From Brachybacterium sacelli (lineage in GTDB: Bacteria > Actinomycetota > Actinomycetes > Actinomycetales > Dermabacteraceae), in assembly GCF_017876545.1 (NCBI RefSeq), contig NZ_JAGIOD010000001.1:1426001-1490000 (forward strand): a stretch of 64,000 nt of DNA. The letters run 5' to 3'. Shown here in pieces: positions 25,983 through 35,115 of the stretch; positions within the stretch are counted from its first letter, which is position 1; each line of letters begins with the position of its first letter. The notes under the pieces were generated by a model. The model did no database searches. It was not told the DNA's origin and was given only the letters and a program-made list of their open reading frames with translations. Position numbers and translations under genes: made by a program.

Positions 25983-27536
25983 ATGGGAAACATGAGACAC
26001 GGACAGGGCGCACGCCGTGCGCAGGGCGGCGCCGCCTCGGGCTCGAGCCGCCGGGCGGAGCGGGACCGTCGGGCGCTGCTGGCCCAGTTCGTGCTGTGGC
26101 GCCGTCCCTCTGCCGGGGAGGCCCGGGCCGACGCCGAGGCGGCGCAGGTCGAGACGCTGCTGCGCCTGAAAGGCGATCAGCTCGAGAGCCCCGACCCCAC
26201 CTATTGGACCGAAGAACTCCTCGACTCGCTGCTCACGCAGGTCGTGCCGCGCAAGATGGTCCAGCCGCGTGAGGAGGCGATGCTGCTCGTCCCGGCACTC
26301 ACCGGATTCCTCGAGTTCCTCGCCTCGCGGCGGCGCTGGCATCGCGCGAGCATCGACCCCGCACGGGCCCGGACCGTGCTCGAGCAGCTCGAGTTCTCCG
26401 TGCTCGAAGCGGCCGAGGACCCTGACCGTCGTTCCTTCTCGGGCAACATCCTCAACTACGCCGCCTCGCTCGGGGTGCAGCTCGAGGATCAGCAGGAGCT
26501 CGCCGACTTCATGGAGTGGTACAACACCGCCCTCACCGACGGGGAGCGCCACGAGCTGACCGACACCGGGCGCCTGGCGAATCCCGGGAGGCCTTTCACG
26601 TCCGGGACCTCCGGACCGTCGCCGCGGCCGACGGGCGGCTCCGCCTTCTTCCCGCCCCCGCCCGGAGGAGATGGGGCGGGGGCAGACCCGGTGGACGACG
26701 AGTGGGACGACGCGGCGGAGGGCCTCGGGGCACCGGACTGGCCCTGGTTCCTGCCCGACCCGGACGAGGAGCGGGCCGACTGGCCCGAGGAGGACGGCGA
26801 GGCGGCCGAGGAGGACGGCGAGGCGGCCGAGGACCCGGCCGCCTTCGCGGCCCTGCACGCCCGGGTCCCGCTGGTGCCGCGGGCGGTCCGCCTGCTCGAA
26901 CTGGTGGGCGAGGGCCGCGCGATCACCGCGACGGGAGCGCTGCGCCGGGCCGACGTGCACACCCTCGTCCAGAAGTGGGGGCTGGAGTCGGGCTCGGAGC
27001 AGATCAGCTCGATGTGGGACGTCCCGGAGCTCGTCGGTCCCTGGACCGCGCTCATCGCCGGCGGCTGGATCGAGCTGACCAGCACCCGCGCCCGCCCGGG
27101 AGAGGCGGCGACCCCGTACGTGGCGGCCGAGGAGGACCCGGAGGGCTTCGTGCAGTTCGCCCGCGCGCTGCTCGGCATCCTGCTGCTGACGATGTCGCAG
27201 CAGGAGGCCGAGCACGGCGGCCTCGAGGGCGGCGCGGACACTTTCGCGTCCCTGTTCTACGTCACCAGCGCCGACGGTCTCGTCCTGCCCGACGTCCTCC
27301 ATGACGGCACCGACATGCCGCGGGTGCCGCGGGGCCCGGACGGCGGACCGGACCTCGACGAGGCACTGCGACTGATGTACACCACCAGCGACCTGGTCCG
27401 CCTCACCGCGTACGGCATCCTGCACCGCGATGCCGAGCGCGCCGCCCCGGACACCCACTTCTCGGCGAACCTCGCCGTCATGGGCGTGGTGGTCAGCACC
27501 GCGGACCTCCTGTTCCACGGGCCCGACCAGGAGTGA
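25983..27536 (+). CDS. conserved hypothetical protein with acidic linker
   Basis: The 517-residue protein is predicted soluble. An N-terminal helical domain (residues ~20-195) is followed by a Pro/Gly/acidic linker (~200-290) that contains a perfect 21-bp direct repeat at 26787-26828 encoding EEDGEAA twice. A second helical domain (~295-515) has a RADVHTLVQKWGL segment resembling a winged-helix. No enzymatic motif was recognised. ATG 25983 was chosen because upstream codons lie in a promoter-like, less G/C-rich stretch; ATG 25992 is an alternative. The open frame back to 24465 is antisense of the amidase region. Confidence 0.65.
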   Translation: MGNMRHGQGARRAQGGAASGSSRRAERDRRALLAQFVLWRRPSAGEARADAEAAQVETLLRLKGDQLESPDPTYWTEELLDSLLTQVVPRKMVQPREEAMLLVPALTGFLEFLASRRRWHRASIDPARARTVLEQLEFSVLEAAEDPDRRSFSGNILNYAASLGVQLEDQQELADFMEWYNTALTDGERHELTDTGRLANPGRPFTSGTSGPSPRPTGGSAFFPPPPGGDGAGADPVDDEWDDAAEGLGAPDWPWFLPDPDEERADWPEEDGEAAEEDGEAAEDPAAFAALHARVPLVPRAVRLLELVGEGRAITATGALRRADVHTLVQKWGLESGSEQISSMWDVPELVGPWTALIAGGWIELTSTRARPGEAATPYVAAEEDPEGFVQFARALLGILLLTMSQQEAEHGGLEGGADTFASLFYVTSADGLVLPDVLHDGTDMPRVPRGPDGGPDLDEALRLMYTTSDLVRLTAYGILHRDAERAAPDTHFSANLAVMGVVVSTADLLFHGPDQE

Positions 27537-27698
27537 GCGCGTCGGATCCCGCGAGGTGGGGCTGCTCCTCGGTCACGCCCTGAGGGACCGCGCGAAGAAG
27601 GTCGTGGCGCCGAGTGGACACGACGCCTTTCGCGGGGTCAGGCTGTCCCCGGGCCGCGGCACCGCGTGCTCACCAGGGCGACGAGGGGAGGCACTCCG

Positions 27699-28808
27699 GT
27701 GACCTCGATTCCAGAGACGATGAGCGCAGTGCAGCTCGTGGGACACGGCGGGCTCGACCAGCTCGTGTATTCCCAGAGCGTCCGCACGCCGAGCCCTGCG
27801 GCGGGGGAGGTGCTGATCGACGTCCACGCCTGCGGCATGAACAACACCGATGTCTGGGTGCGCGAGGGCGCCTACGGCAGCGACACCGACCCCAGCGAGG
27901 TCTCCACCTGGCGGCGCGGCCGCTCGACGCTGGAGTTCCCCCGCATCCAGGGCACGGACATCGTCGGCAGCATCGTCGCGGTCGGGGACGGCGTCTCCGA
28001 GGATCGCCTCGGTGAACGGGTGATGGTCGACTTCAGCATCTACAACCGTCCTGAGGGCGACGAGTCGCTGGCCGACATCGACTACATCGGCCACGGCCGC
28101 GACGGCGGCTACGCCGAGTACGTCGCAGTGCCCTCGGAGAACGCCTACGAGATCACCGCCGACATCTCCGACGCCGGCTTGGCCACCTTCTGCTGCGCCT
28201 ACCTGACCGCGGAGCAGATGCTCGTCCGCAGCCGTCTGGCCGCGGGGGAGCGGGTGCTCGTCACCGGCGCCTCCGGCGGCGTCGGCTCCGCCATCATCCA
28301 ACTGGCACGAGCCCGCGGAGCGATCCCCTACGCCGTCTCCAGCGCCGGCAAGGAGGAGGCGCTGCGGGAGATCGGCGCCGAGGACGTCATCCTGCGAGAC
28401 ACCGAGGACCTGGTCGCCGAGGTCGAGCGAGTCATCGACGGTCCGGTGGACGTGGTGGCCGATCTGGTCGCGGGCCCGATGTTCAACGACCTGCTGCGGA
28501 TCCTGCGCCCGGAGGGCCGCTACAGCACCGCCGGCGCCATCGGCGGCCCCGTGGTCGACCTCGACCTGCGCACGATGTACCTCAAGCAGCTCGAGCTGCA
28601 CGGCTCCTCCCAGGGGACCCGCACCGCCTTCCGACGCCTGGTGGACTACATCCAGGACGGCACCATCCGTCCGCTGCTGGACCGCACCTTCCCGCTGTCG
28701 GAGTTCCACGAGGCCCAGAGCACGTTCATGGGCAAGTCGTACATCGGAAAGCTGGTCGTCGTGCCCGACCGGCACTGGGAGACCGTGGGGGCGCCGTATG
28801 GATCGTGA
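27699..28808 (+). CDS. MDR-superfamily NAD(P)-dependent oxidoreductase
   Basis: The 369-residue medium-chain dehydrogenase/reductase has a GroES-like N-terminus (HACGMNNTDVWVREG) and a Rossmann nucleotide site (GASGGVGSAIIQLARARG). It resembles quinone-oxidoreductase/zinc-type alcohol dehydrogenases. Few classical zinc ligands are evident, so it may be zinc-independent. GTG 27699 is favoured because GGGGAGG stands eight bases upstream. It overlaps the proline-racemase-family gene by 11 bases, so the two act in one pathway; the substrate is unknown. Confidence 0.75.
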   Translation: MTSIPETMSAVQLVGHGGLDQLVYSQSVRTPSPAAGEVLIDVHACGMNNTDVWVREGAYGSDTDPSEVSTWRRGRSTLEFPRIQGTDIVGSIVAVGDGVSEDRLGERVMVDFSIYNRPEGDESLADIDYIGHGRDGGYAEYVAVPSENAYEITADISDAGLATFCCAYLTAEQMLVRSRLAAGERVLVTGASGGVGSAIIQLARARGAIPYAVSSAGKEEALREIGAEDVILRDTEDLVAEVERVIDGPVDVVADLVAGPMFNDLLRILRPEGRYSTAGAIGGPVVDLDLRTMYLKQLELHGSSQGTRTAFRRLVDYIQDGTIRPLLDRTFPLSEFHEAQSTFMGKSYIGKLVVVPDRHWETVGAPYGS

Positions 28809-29829
28809 ACGAGTCGTCGAGCTGATCGACACCCAGTCCGGCGGCGACGTCAGCCGCATCGTCACCGCCGGCATCGAGCCGTTGCCGGGCCGCAGTGCGC
28901 TGGAGAAGGCCCGCTACCTCCAGAGCGAGGGCGACGGCCTGCGCCGGCTGCTGCTCTCGGAACCGTACGGGGACCCGGCGATGTCGGTGGATCTCATCGT
29001 CGAGCCGGGCCATCCCGAGGCGCAGGCCGGCTACATCATCATGGAGGCCATGGGGTACCCGATGTATTCCGGGTCCAACACCATCTGCGCCGCGACCGCC
29101 CTGCTGCAGAGCGGGATGATCGAGATGACCGAAGGTCTGCAGGACGTGGTCCTGGAGTCCCCGGCGGGACTGGCCCGGATCACTGCTCGCAATGTCGGCG
29201 GGCGCGTCGAGTCGATCACCACCCAGGGCGAGCCCGCCTACGTCGCCGAGCGCGGGCTGTCGGTGGACGTCCCCCACTACGGCCGCGTGGAGTTCGACCT
29301 GGTGTGGAGTGGCGCCTACTTCGCGATGATCCATGCCGCCGACCACGGCTTCGAGCTCACGCCCGACGAACAGATCGCCCTGACCGCCTTCGGTGACGCC
29401 TTCGTGCGCACCGCCCGCCCGGGACTGCGCCAGGAGCACCCGACCCTGGGGGACGTCGGCCCGCTGCCGTTCGTCCACTTCATGGGGCGGGTCCGGACCC
29501 TGGAGAACGGCAAGGTCGAATCCCGTTCGGCGACCTACGTCCACCCCGGCGTGATCTGTCGGAGCCCCACGGGCACCGGCACCTCCGCGCGGCTCGCACT
29601 GATGGCGGGGCAGGGGGATCTCGGGCCCGGGGACACGCTGGAGACGATCTCGCCGCGGGGCAATCGCTTCCTCGGCACCGTGATCGGCGACACCGTCGTC
29701 GGAGACTTCCCCGCCTGGAACTCGACGATCACGGGCCGGGCCCGGCTGATGGCGCACTCCCGTATCACCGTGGACCTCGATGATCCGCTGGTGGACGCCT
29801 CGGACCTGGAGCTGCTGCTGAGCCCGTGA
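28798..29829 (+). CDS. proline racemase-family protein with Ser/Thr catalytic pair
   Basis: The 343-residue protein has the two-lobed proline-racemase fold. The first catalytic site (MCGH in proline racemase) reads YSGSNTIC, putting Ser91 where Cys is expected. The second (SPCGTGTSA) reads SPTGTGTSA, putting Thr258 in place of Cys. Racemisation by two thiols is therefore ruled out; dehydratase activity of the trans-3-hydroxy-L-proline type, which uses a non-Cys residue, is more plausible. It is coupled to the MDR oxidoreductase by overlap. Confidence 0.8.
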   Translation: MDRERVVELIDTQSGGDVSRIVTAGIEPLPGRSALEKARYLQSEGDGLRRLLLSEPYGDPAMSVDLIVEPGHPEAQAGYIIMEAMGYPMYSGSNTICAATALLQSGMIEMTEGLQDVVLESPAGLARITARNVGGRVESITTQGEPAYVAERGLSVDVPHYGRVEFDLVWSGAYFAMIHAADHGFELTPDEQIALTAFGDAFVRTARPGLRQEHPTLGDVGPLPFVHFMGRVRTLENGKVESRSATYVHPGVICRSPTGTGTSARLALMAGQGDLGPGDTLETISPRGNRFLGTVIGDTVVGDFPAWNSTITGRARLMAHSRITVDLDDPLVDASDLELLLSP

Positions 29830-30130
29830 GGAGGGGTGCCCCCGAACTCGGCCCGGTCTGCGCGGTCCCGATGATGCTCGCCGGACACCCGCCGGCAGAT
29901 TTGCTCGATTGCGGATCCTGGTTGGTTGGCCACTCGGGACCCGTTTCGCTCCCGTAGACGCAGATGCGCTCGAGATAACGGCGAGCCGTGCGGAAGAGCG
30001 ATACCTGACGCGTGGGTAAAACCATCGTCACCCCAGGCCAGGGTTACGCGCTGTCAACGTATGCTGCCTGGGTAGCGCATCTGAGTTTCGCGTGAGACGG
30101 AATGTGATGTGCGCATTCCTGCCCAGTTAG
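29830..30130. other. gene-poor 301-bp stretch, lower GC
   Basis: No gene is supported here. An 88-codon minus-strand frame (29765-30031) runs into the preceding gene and has no ribosome site. The stretch is visibly less G/C-rich than its flanks, with segments such as TTGGTTGGCC and GGGTAAAACC. It may be a junction scar at the left edge of the 30131-35889 module. Confidence 0.4.
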
Positions 30131-31108
30131 TCATCGACGCGCGTGCGCTTCGGCGGCTAGGCGCACGAACTCCTCGTGGCCGACTTCGGGGGAGAACCCG
30201 AGTAGTTCGTGCGCCCGCACATTGGACGTCGTGTAGCTCGGGGCGGCGTCGGACGGGAACGTGACGTCGACCGTCCGCAGTCCGGCGGCACCGGCGAGGT
30301 CACGGCTGAACTGGGCGAGATCGGCGGACGTGTCCGGGCCGAGACCGATGACCTCGTGCGCGGTGGTCCCTGCCTCGAGAGCGAGCACGACGCCGTGCGC
30401 GAGGTCGGCGGTGGCCAGGATGCCCATCTGCACCGGGGCGCCGTCCTCGCGGTGGGCGACTAGCAGCGTCCCATCGTCGTGCGACGCCGGCTCGAGTGCG
30501 GCGACGACCGCCGCACGACCTGCGGCACGCTCGCGTCCGATGCGCCGGGAGGCGAAGAATCGAGGTCCGGAGAAGAACGAATCGGGATTGAGGACTTCCG
30601 CAGGGTCCTGGGTGTGGGAGAACCGCAATACCACCGTCGCCCAGCCGGCGTGGGTGCTCGCGAACTCCACGAGATCCTCCGCGAGGACCTTGGAGACCCC
30701 ATACCAGGTGCGCGGTCGTCGTGGATGCTGCTCGTCGAGCGGCTGGTACTCAGGAGCGTTCTCCGGGTAGACCTCGCCGGTACTGGCCAGAATGAAGCGG
30801 CTCACCCGCGAGCCTTCCAGCGCGCGGATCAGCCGATGGGTGCCGGTGACATTGGCTGAGAAGACCGCGTCGGCCTGCTCTGAGTCCCAGGACATATATG
30901 CCCCGAGGTGGGCGACGGCGTCGAGATTTGCCAGTCGGGGATCCTGGGCGGGCAGGTTCACCAGATCGTCCGTCAAGTACTCCATGCCGACGGCGGGGGA
31001 GGCGGCCGGCACGCGGTCGATTCCCAGCACCTGGTGGCCTCGGTCGACGAGTTCCTGGGCGACGGCCCTACCGACTCTTCCGGCGGCTCCGGTGACGGCG
31101 ATGCGCAT
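30131..31108 (-). CDS. NAD-dependent epimerase/dehydratase (extended SDR)
   Basis: The 325-residue protein has the N-terminal TGAAGRVG dinucleotide motif (residues 6-13), the active-site Tyr-Lys in YGVSK (near 138-142) and an STGEVYPE segment. These define an extended short-chain dehydrogenase acting on sugars or sugar acids, for example uronate dehydrogenase-like enzymes. GAAGAAGGAA precedes ATG 31108. It lies downstream of the MHS transporter on the same strand (103-base gap), probably in one operon within the module. Confidence 0.75.
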   Translation of the reverse strand: MRIAVTGAAGRVGRAVAQELVDRGHQVLGIDRVPAASPAVGMEYLTDDLVNLPAQDPRLANLDAVAHLGAYMSWDSEQADAVFSANVTGTHRLIRALEGSRVSRFILASTGEVYPENAPEYQPLDEQHPRRPRTWYGVSKVLAEDLVEFASTHAGWATVVLRFSHTQDPAEVLNPDSFFSGPRFFASRRIGRERAAGRAAVVAALEPASHDDGTLLVAHREDGAPVQMGILATADLAHGVVLALEAGTTAHEVIGLGPDTSADLAQFSRDLAGAAGLRTVDVTFPSDAAPSYTTSNVRAHELLGFSPEVGHEEFVRLAAEAHARR

Positions 31109-31211
31109 GTGTTCCTTCTTCCTGGGGTGTTCTCAGTGGATCGGGGAGGGGCCGACGCGAGTCCTTCGACGGGCGGCCCGCGGTAGGAGAGCGCGCGGTG
31201 TGCTTCCGATG

Positions 31212-32543
31212 TCACTCGATGGCGAGCGGCGCGTCGTAGGTCTCGCGGGCGCGCAGGACGGCGATCAAGGTAACCAGTGCCGCCGCCATGACGTAGAACG
31301 CCGGGGCGAAGGTGTTGCCGGTCGACGTGATGAGAAAGGTGGCGAAGAACGGGGTGATGCCACCGAAGACCGCAACGGAGATGTTGTAGGCGATCGCCAT
31401 GGACCCGTAGCGGATGTTCGTCGGGAACAGCTCCGCCATCGCGGCGCTCATCGCGCCGTCGAAGGCGGCCATGAAAACCCCGAGGATTATCAAGGCTCCC
31501 GCCGCGGCGAGGAAGTGCCCCGAAGACATGAGGGTCAGCGTCGGGTAGGTGAACACGATGAACCCGGCGCAGCCCGCGATCATCACAGGGCGACGGCCCA
31601 CCGTGTCGCTCAGCAGACCGAAGAGCGGGACCATGAGCATGATGAAGAGGAGCCCGATCACCAGCGCGCCGTAGCTCGAGATCGCCGAGTAGCCCAGTTC
31701 GGTCTGCAGGTAGGAGGGCATGAATGTCTGCAGGGTCCAGTGTCCGACCGCCTTGACGACCACGAAGCAGACGCAGAACAGCAGCGCCTTCCATGAAGTT
31801 TGCAGGGAGGTGCGAAGGGGGTTTCCGACGACCTTCCCCTTCTCCTTCACGGCGCGGAACTCGGGGGTGTCCTCGAGCTTCATCCGAAGGTAGAGGCTGA
31901 CCAGCCCCAGTGGGACGGCGACGAGGAAGAGAGCGCGCCATCCCCAGCTGTTCAGGGCGTCCTCCCCGAGCAGTGCCGTGAAGGCGAGGACGAGCCCCGC
32001 GCCGACCACGAAGGCCAGGAACCCGAAGACGTCCACGAAGCTCGAGACGAATCCGCGACGGTTCGGCGGGGCGTACTCGGCCAGCAGGGCGGTCGCGCCG
32101 GAGCTCTCGCCCCCGGCCGCGAATCCTTGGACCAGTCGCAGAATCACCAGGAGGATGGGGGCGATGACCCCGATGTTCTGCCACGTCGGCAGGACGCCCA
32201 TCAGGGCGGTGGCCACACTGGTGATGAGTACGACGAGCGCGAGGGTGGTTCTTCTCCCGAGGCGGTCGCCCATGGAGCCGAAGAACAGTCCGCCGAGCGG
32301 CCGCATCACGAATCCGGCGCCGAAGACGGCGAAGGCCGAGAGTAGGGCGGCGTGGGTGTCGCCTGCCTTGAAGAAGTGCAGGCTGATCGCGGTGGCAAGG
32401 GTGCCGTACAGGCCGAAGTCGAACCACTCGACGAAGTGCCCGGCGCCGGCGGCGATGACTACCTTGCCAAGAGGCTGTGGGTGGCCCTCATGGGGGGAGG
32501 GCCGGGGCGCGACGTCTGCCGTCGCATCTGATCCCTGTGTCAT
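31212..32543 (-). CDS. MFS transporter, metabolite:H+ symporter (MHS) type
   Basis: The 443-residue permease has 12 predicted helices. The MHS signatures are FVEWFDFGLYG in helix 1, GDRLGRRTTLALV in loop 2-3 and RLVQGFAAGGESSGA in helix 4. MHS carriers import organic acids and osmolytes with protons. ATG 32543 was chosen at the start of homology. It is divergent from the FAD oxidoreductase across 202 bases that contain paired TATCACT boxes. Confidence 0.85.
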   Translation of the reverse strand: MTQGSDATADVAPRPSPHEGHPQPLGKVVIAAGAGHFVEWFDFGLYGTLATAISLHFFKAGDTHAALLSAFAVFGAGFVMRPLGGLFFGSMGDRLGRRTTLALVVLITSVATALMGVLPTWQNIGVIAPILLVILRLVQGFAAGGESSGATALLAEYAPPNRRGFVSSFVDVFGFLAFVVGAGLVLAFTALLGEDALNSWGWRALFLVAVPLGLVSLYLRMKLEDTPEFRAVKEKGKVVGNPLRTSLQTSWKALLFCVCFVVVKAVGHWTLQTFMPSYLQTELGYSAISSYGALVIGLLFIMLMVPLFGLLSDTVGRRPVMIAGCAGFIVFTYPTLTLMSSGHFLAAAGALIILGVFMAAFDGAMSAAMAELFPTNIRYGSMAIAYNISVAVFGGITPFFATFLITSTGNTFAPAFYVMAAALVTLIAVLRARETYDAPLAIE

Positions 32544-32678
32544 GGATAGCTTCCTCACTATGCCGCGGGGTGACGGGAGAAGGCGCCTCGGCCGTGTCGT
32601 CACGGATGGCCGGTCTTGTCGTCGCCTTGGGTGGCGGGCACCGCCTCCGTGACGGGGCGCGATCACCGTCCCTGAGCG

Positions 32679-32708
32679 TATCACTCAACGGGTCATGCCT
32701 ATCACTGA
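32679..32708. promoter_or_regulatory. paired direct-repeat operator, TATCACT boxes 21 bp apart
   Basis: TATCACTCA (32679-32687) and TATCACTGA (32700-32708) are near-identical direct repeats spaced exactly 21 bp, two helical turns, in the divergent promoter region of the MFS and FAD oxidoreductase genes. The module's own IclR protein (35116-35889) is the likely ligand; this is inferred. Confidence 0.5.
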
Positions 32709-32745
32709 GTGGTTTGAGCATCGCGCAGAGTGCTAGCCTCGAATC

Positions 32746-35061
32746 ATGCGGCATATCAAGGAAGACGTGGACATCGTGGTCGTCGGCGGCGGACTGGCGG
32801 GGACGTCCGCCGCGGTTGCTGCGGCGCGACTGGGGTCCCGCGTTGCGCTGGTGACGAACCGTCCAGTCCTGGGAGGCAATTCCTCGAGCGAGATCCGGGT
32901 CTGGGTGGTGGGGGCGACCGCGCACGGTACCCAGCGCTTCGCCCGGGAGACCGGGATCATGGGCGAGCTGTTCCTGGAGAACCAGTTCCGCAATCCACAG
33001 GGCAACCCGTACTACTGGGATCAGACCGTGCTGGACCTGGTGCGCGCGGAGCCGAACATCTCCCTTCACCTGAACACCGACGTCCGGACCCTCGACATGG
33101 AGGGCGAGGGGGTCATCCGCTCCGTCACGGGCTGGACGATGGGCAGCGAGATCGAGACCGAGCTGTCCGCCCCTGTCTTCCTGGACTGCACCGGGGACGG
33201 ACTCGTCGGCCACCTCGCGGGGGCACAGTACCGAGTGGGGCGCGAATCGCAGGACGAGTACGGGGAGACCTGGGCGCCCGAGCAGGCCGACCGCGAGCTC
33301 CTGGGCAGCTCCCTGTTCTTCTACACCCATGACACCGGGGCGCCGGAGAAGTTCGTCCCGCCGAACATCGCGAAGGACATCTCAAAGACCCCCATTCCTC
33401 GAAACCGGATCATCCGCACCGGCGACAACGGCTGCAACTACTGGTGGATCGAGTGGGGCGGGGAAGTCGACACCGTCGATGAGAACGAGCGGATCCGCGA
33501 CGAGCTTTGGTCGGTCGTGTACGGGATCTGGGACCACATCAAGAATTCCGGCGACTTCGACGCCGATACCCTCACCCTCGAATGGGTGGGCGCCATCCCG
33601 GGGAAGCGGGAGTACCGCCGATTCCTCGGCGATTACGTGCTCACCCAGCAGGACATCCTCCAGCAGCGCAGCTTTCCCGATGCCGTTGCCTTCGGAGGCT
33701 GGTCGATCGACCTGCACCCTGTCGAAGGCGTCTATGCGGAGAAGCCCGGCGCGCAGCAGCGGTACAGCAATGGGACCTACGCGATCCCGTATCGGAGCCT
33801 GTACTCCCGCAATGTCGACAATCTTCTCTTCGCCGGTCGCAATATCTCCGCGAGCCACATCGCTTTCGGCAGCACCCGCGTCATGGCCACCTGCTCCACG
33901 CTGGGCCAGGCGGCCGGTACCGCTGCGCACCTGAGCGCCCACCTCGGGACCACCCCGCGCGCTCTCGGTCAGGATCACCTGCCCGAGCTGTTGCGTACCT
34001 TGCACCGGGAGGACGCCCCGGTCATCGGCCTGCACGCCACCGATGACGAGGACCTCGCCCGATCGGCCACGATCACAGCGAGCAGCGAATTGACGACCAT
34101 CGACACCGTGCCGTCCGCCTCGTCGGACCGATTCCCGCTGGACCGGGACGTCGCCCTGGTCGTTCCCGTCGACCCAGCGCTGGAGAGCATTACGCTGCGC
34201 GCCACGGCGGAGGCGCCGGCGTCGACGACCGTGGAGCTGTGGGACACGGGTAAACCCCAGAACTATGTGCCCGTGGCGAGGATCGCAGCGACGCAGGTGG
34301 AGGTCCCGGTGGGTGAGGGGGAGGTCACGGCGAGATTCGATTGGGCTCCGGAGACGCCGCGGAACGCCGTCCTCGTCGTTTCGGCGACCCCCGGGGTGGC
34401 CCTGCATCTGACCGATGGCAATCCGTACGGGCTTCTCGCCCTGACTCGGAAGCAGGCTTGGGACGCCCAGTTCGACCATCAGATTCCCAGTGAGGAGGGC
34501 GAGCTCGTCACCCAGTGGGAGGCGCGTCCTCTCCGCGGGCGGTCCTTCGCCGGCCGGATCGCTCCGGACACCAACGCCTACCGGGCGGCTGCGGTCGCCG
34601 ACGGCTACCAGCGCCCCTATGGCGGCCCGCACCTCTGGTCTTCCGAGGCGGTCTTCGCCCCAGCAGGTCAAACCGATAGGGCATCCGATGTTGCGCTGGA
34701 CGCTATGGCGGCGCCCAGCCTCACCCTGAGATGGGACGCGCCCGTCCGGATCGGTTCTGTGCGGATCGTGCTGAACGACGACGTCGACACCGACCTCATC
34801 AATCTCCACCACCATCGGACGAAGGACGAGGTTATGCCGACGCTGGTGCGTGACTACCGGCTCGAGGGGAGCGTGGACGGGGAGTGGAGGGAGCTGGCAG
34901 GGGTGCGGGACAATCGCATCCGCCACCGCATCCATGACGTGTCCGCGGGCGAGTATGACGCCCTGCGTCTCGTGGTCGAGGGGACCAACGGCTCTCCCTA
35001 CGCGATGGTTCAGGCGATCAAGGTCTACGCGAATCCCAGCGCCCGGACCACGCTTCCGTGA
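32746..35061 (+). CDS. large FAD-dependent oxidoreductase with C-terminal beta-sandwich
   Basis: The 771-residue protein begins with an FAD_oxidored-type domain. The dinucleotide motif VVGGGLAGTSAA lies at residues 12-23 and NRPVLGGNSSSEIR is typical of this group, with a second FAD contact at NLLFAGRNISASH. After about residue 440 the protein turns into a beta-rich region with a discoidin/galactose-binding-like tail (VRIVLNDDVDTDLINLHHH). It probably oxidises a carbohydrate or glycoside-derived metabolite; the acceptor is unknown. No Shine-Dalgarno precedes ATG 32746, and a TAGCCT element about seven bases upstream suggests a leaderless transcript. Confidence 0.75.
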   Translation: MRHIKEDVDIVVVGGGLAGTSAAVAAARLGSRVALVTNRPVLGGNSSSEIRVWVVGATAHGTQRFARETGIMGELFLENQFRNPQGNPYYWDQTVLDLVRAEPNISLHLNTDVRTLDMEGEGVIRSVTGWTMGSEIETELSAPVFLDCTGDGLVGHLAGAQYRVGRESQDEYGETWAPEQADRELLGSSLFFYTHDTGAPEKFVPPNIAKDISKTPIPRNRIIRTGDNGCNYWWIEWGGEVDTVDENERIRDELWSVVYGIWDHIKNSGDFDADTLTLEWVGAIPGKREYRRFLGDYVLTQQDILQQRSFPDAVAFGGWSIDLHPVEGVYAEKPGAQQRYSNGTYAIPYRSLYSRNVDNLLFAGRNISASHIAFGSTRVMATCSTLGQAAGTAAHLSAHLGTTPRALGQDHLPELLRTLHREDAPVIGLHATDDEDLARSATITASSELTTIDTVPSASSDRFPLDRDVALVVPVDPALESITLRATAEAPASTTVELWDTGKPQNYVPVARIAATQVEVPVGEGEVTARFDWAPETPRNAVLVVSATPGVALHLTDGNPYGLLALTRKQAWDAQFDHQIPSEEGELVTQWEARPLRGRSFAGRIAPDTNAYRAAAVADGYQRPYGGPHLWSSEAVFAPAGQTDRASDVALDAMAAPSLTLRWDAPVRIGSVRIVLNDDVDTDLINLHHHRTKDEVMPTLVRDYRLEGSVDGEWRELAGVRDNRIRHRIHDVSAGEYDALRLVVEGTNGSPYAMVQAIKVYANPSARTTLP

Positions 35062-35115
35062 CCAGGAATGTGAGCTGCGCACCGCAGCCGGGCACGGGTC
35101 CAGGAGAATGTCGCC

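Noticed and set aside
29765..30031. 88-codon minus-strand frame downstream of the racemase-family gene
   Set aside because: It runs back into the 3' end of the racemase-family gene, has no ribosome site and shows no recognisable domain.
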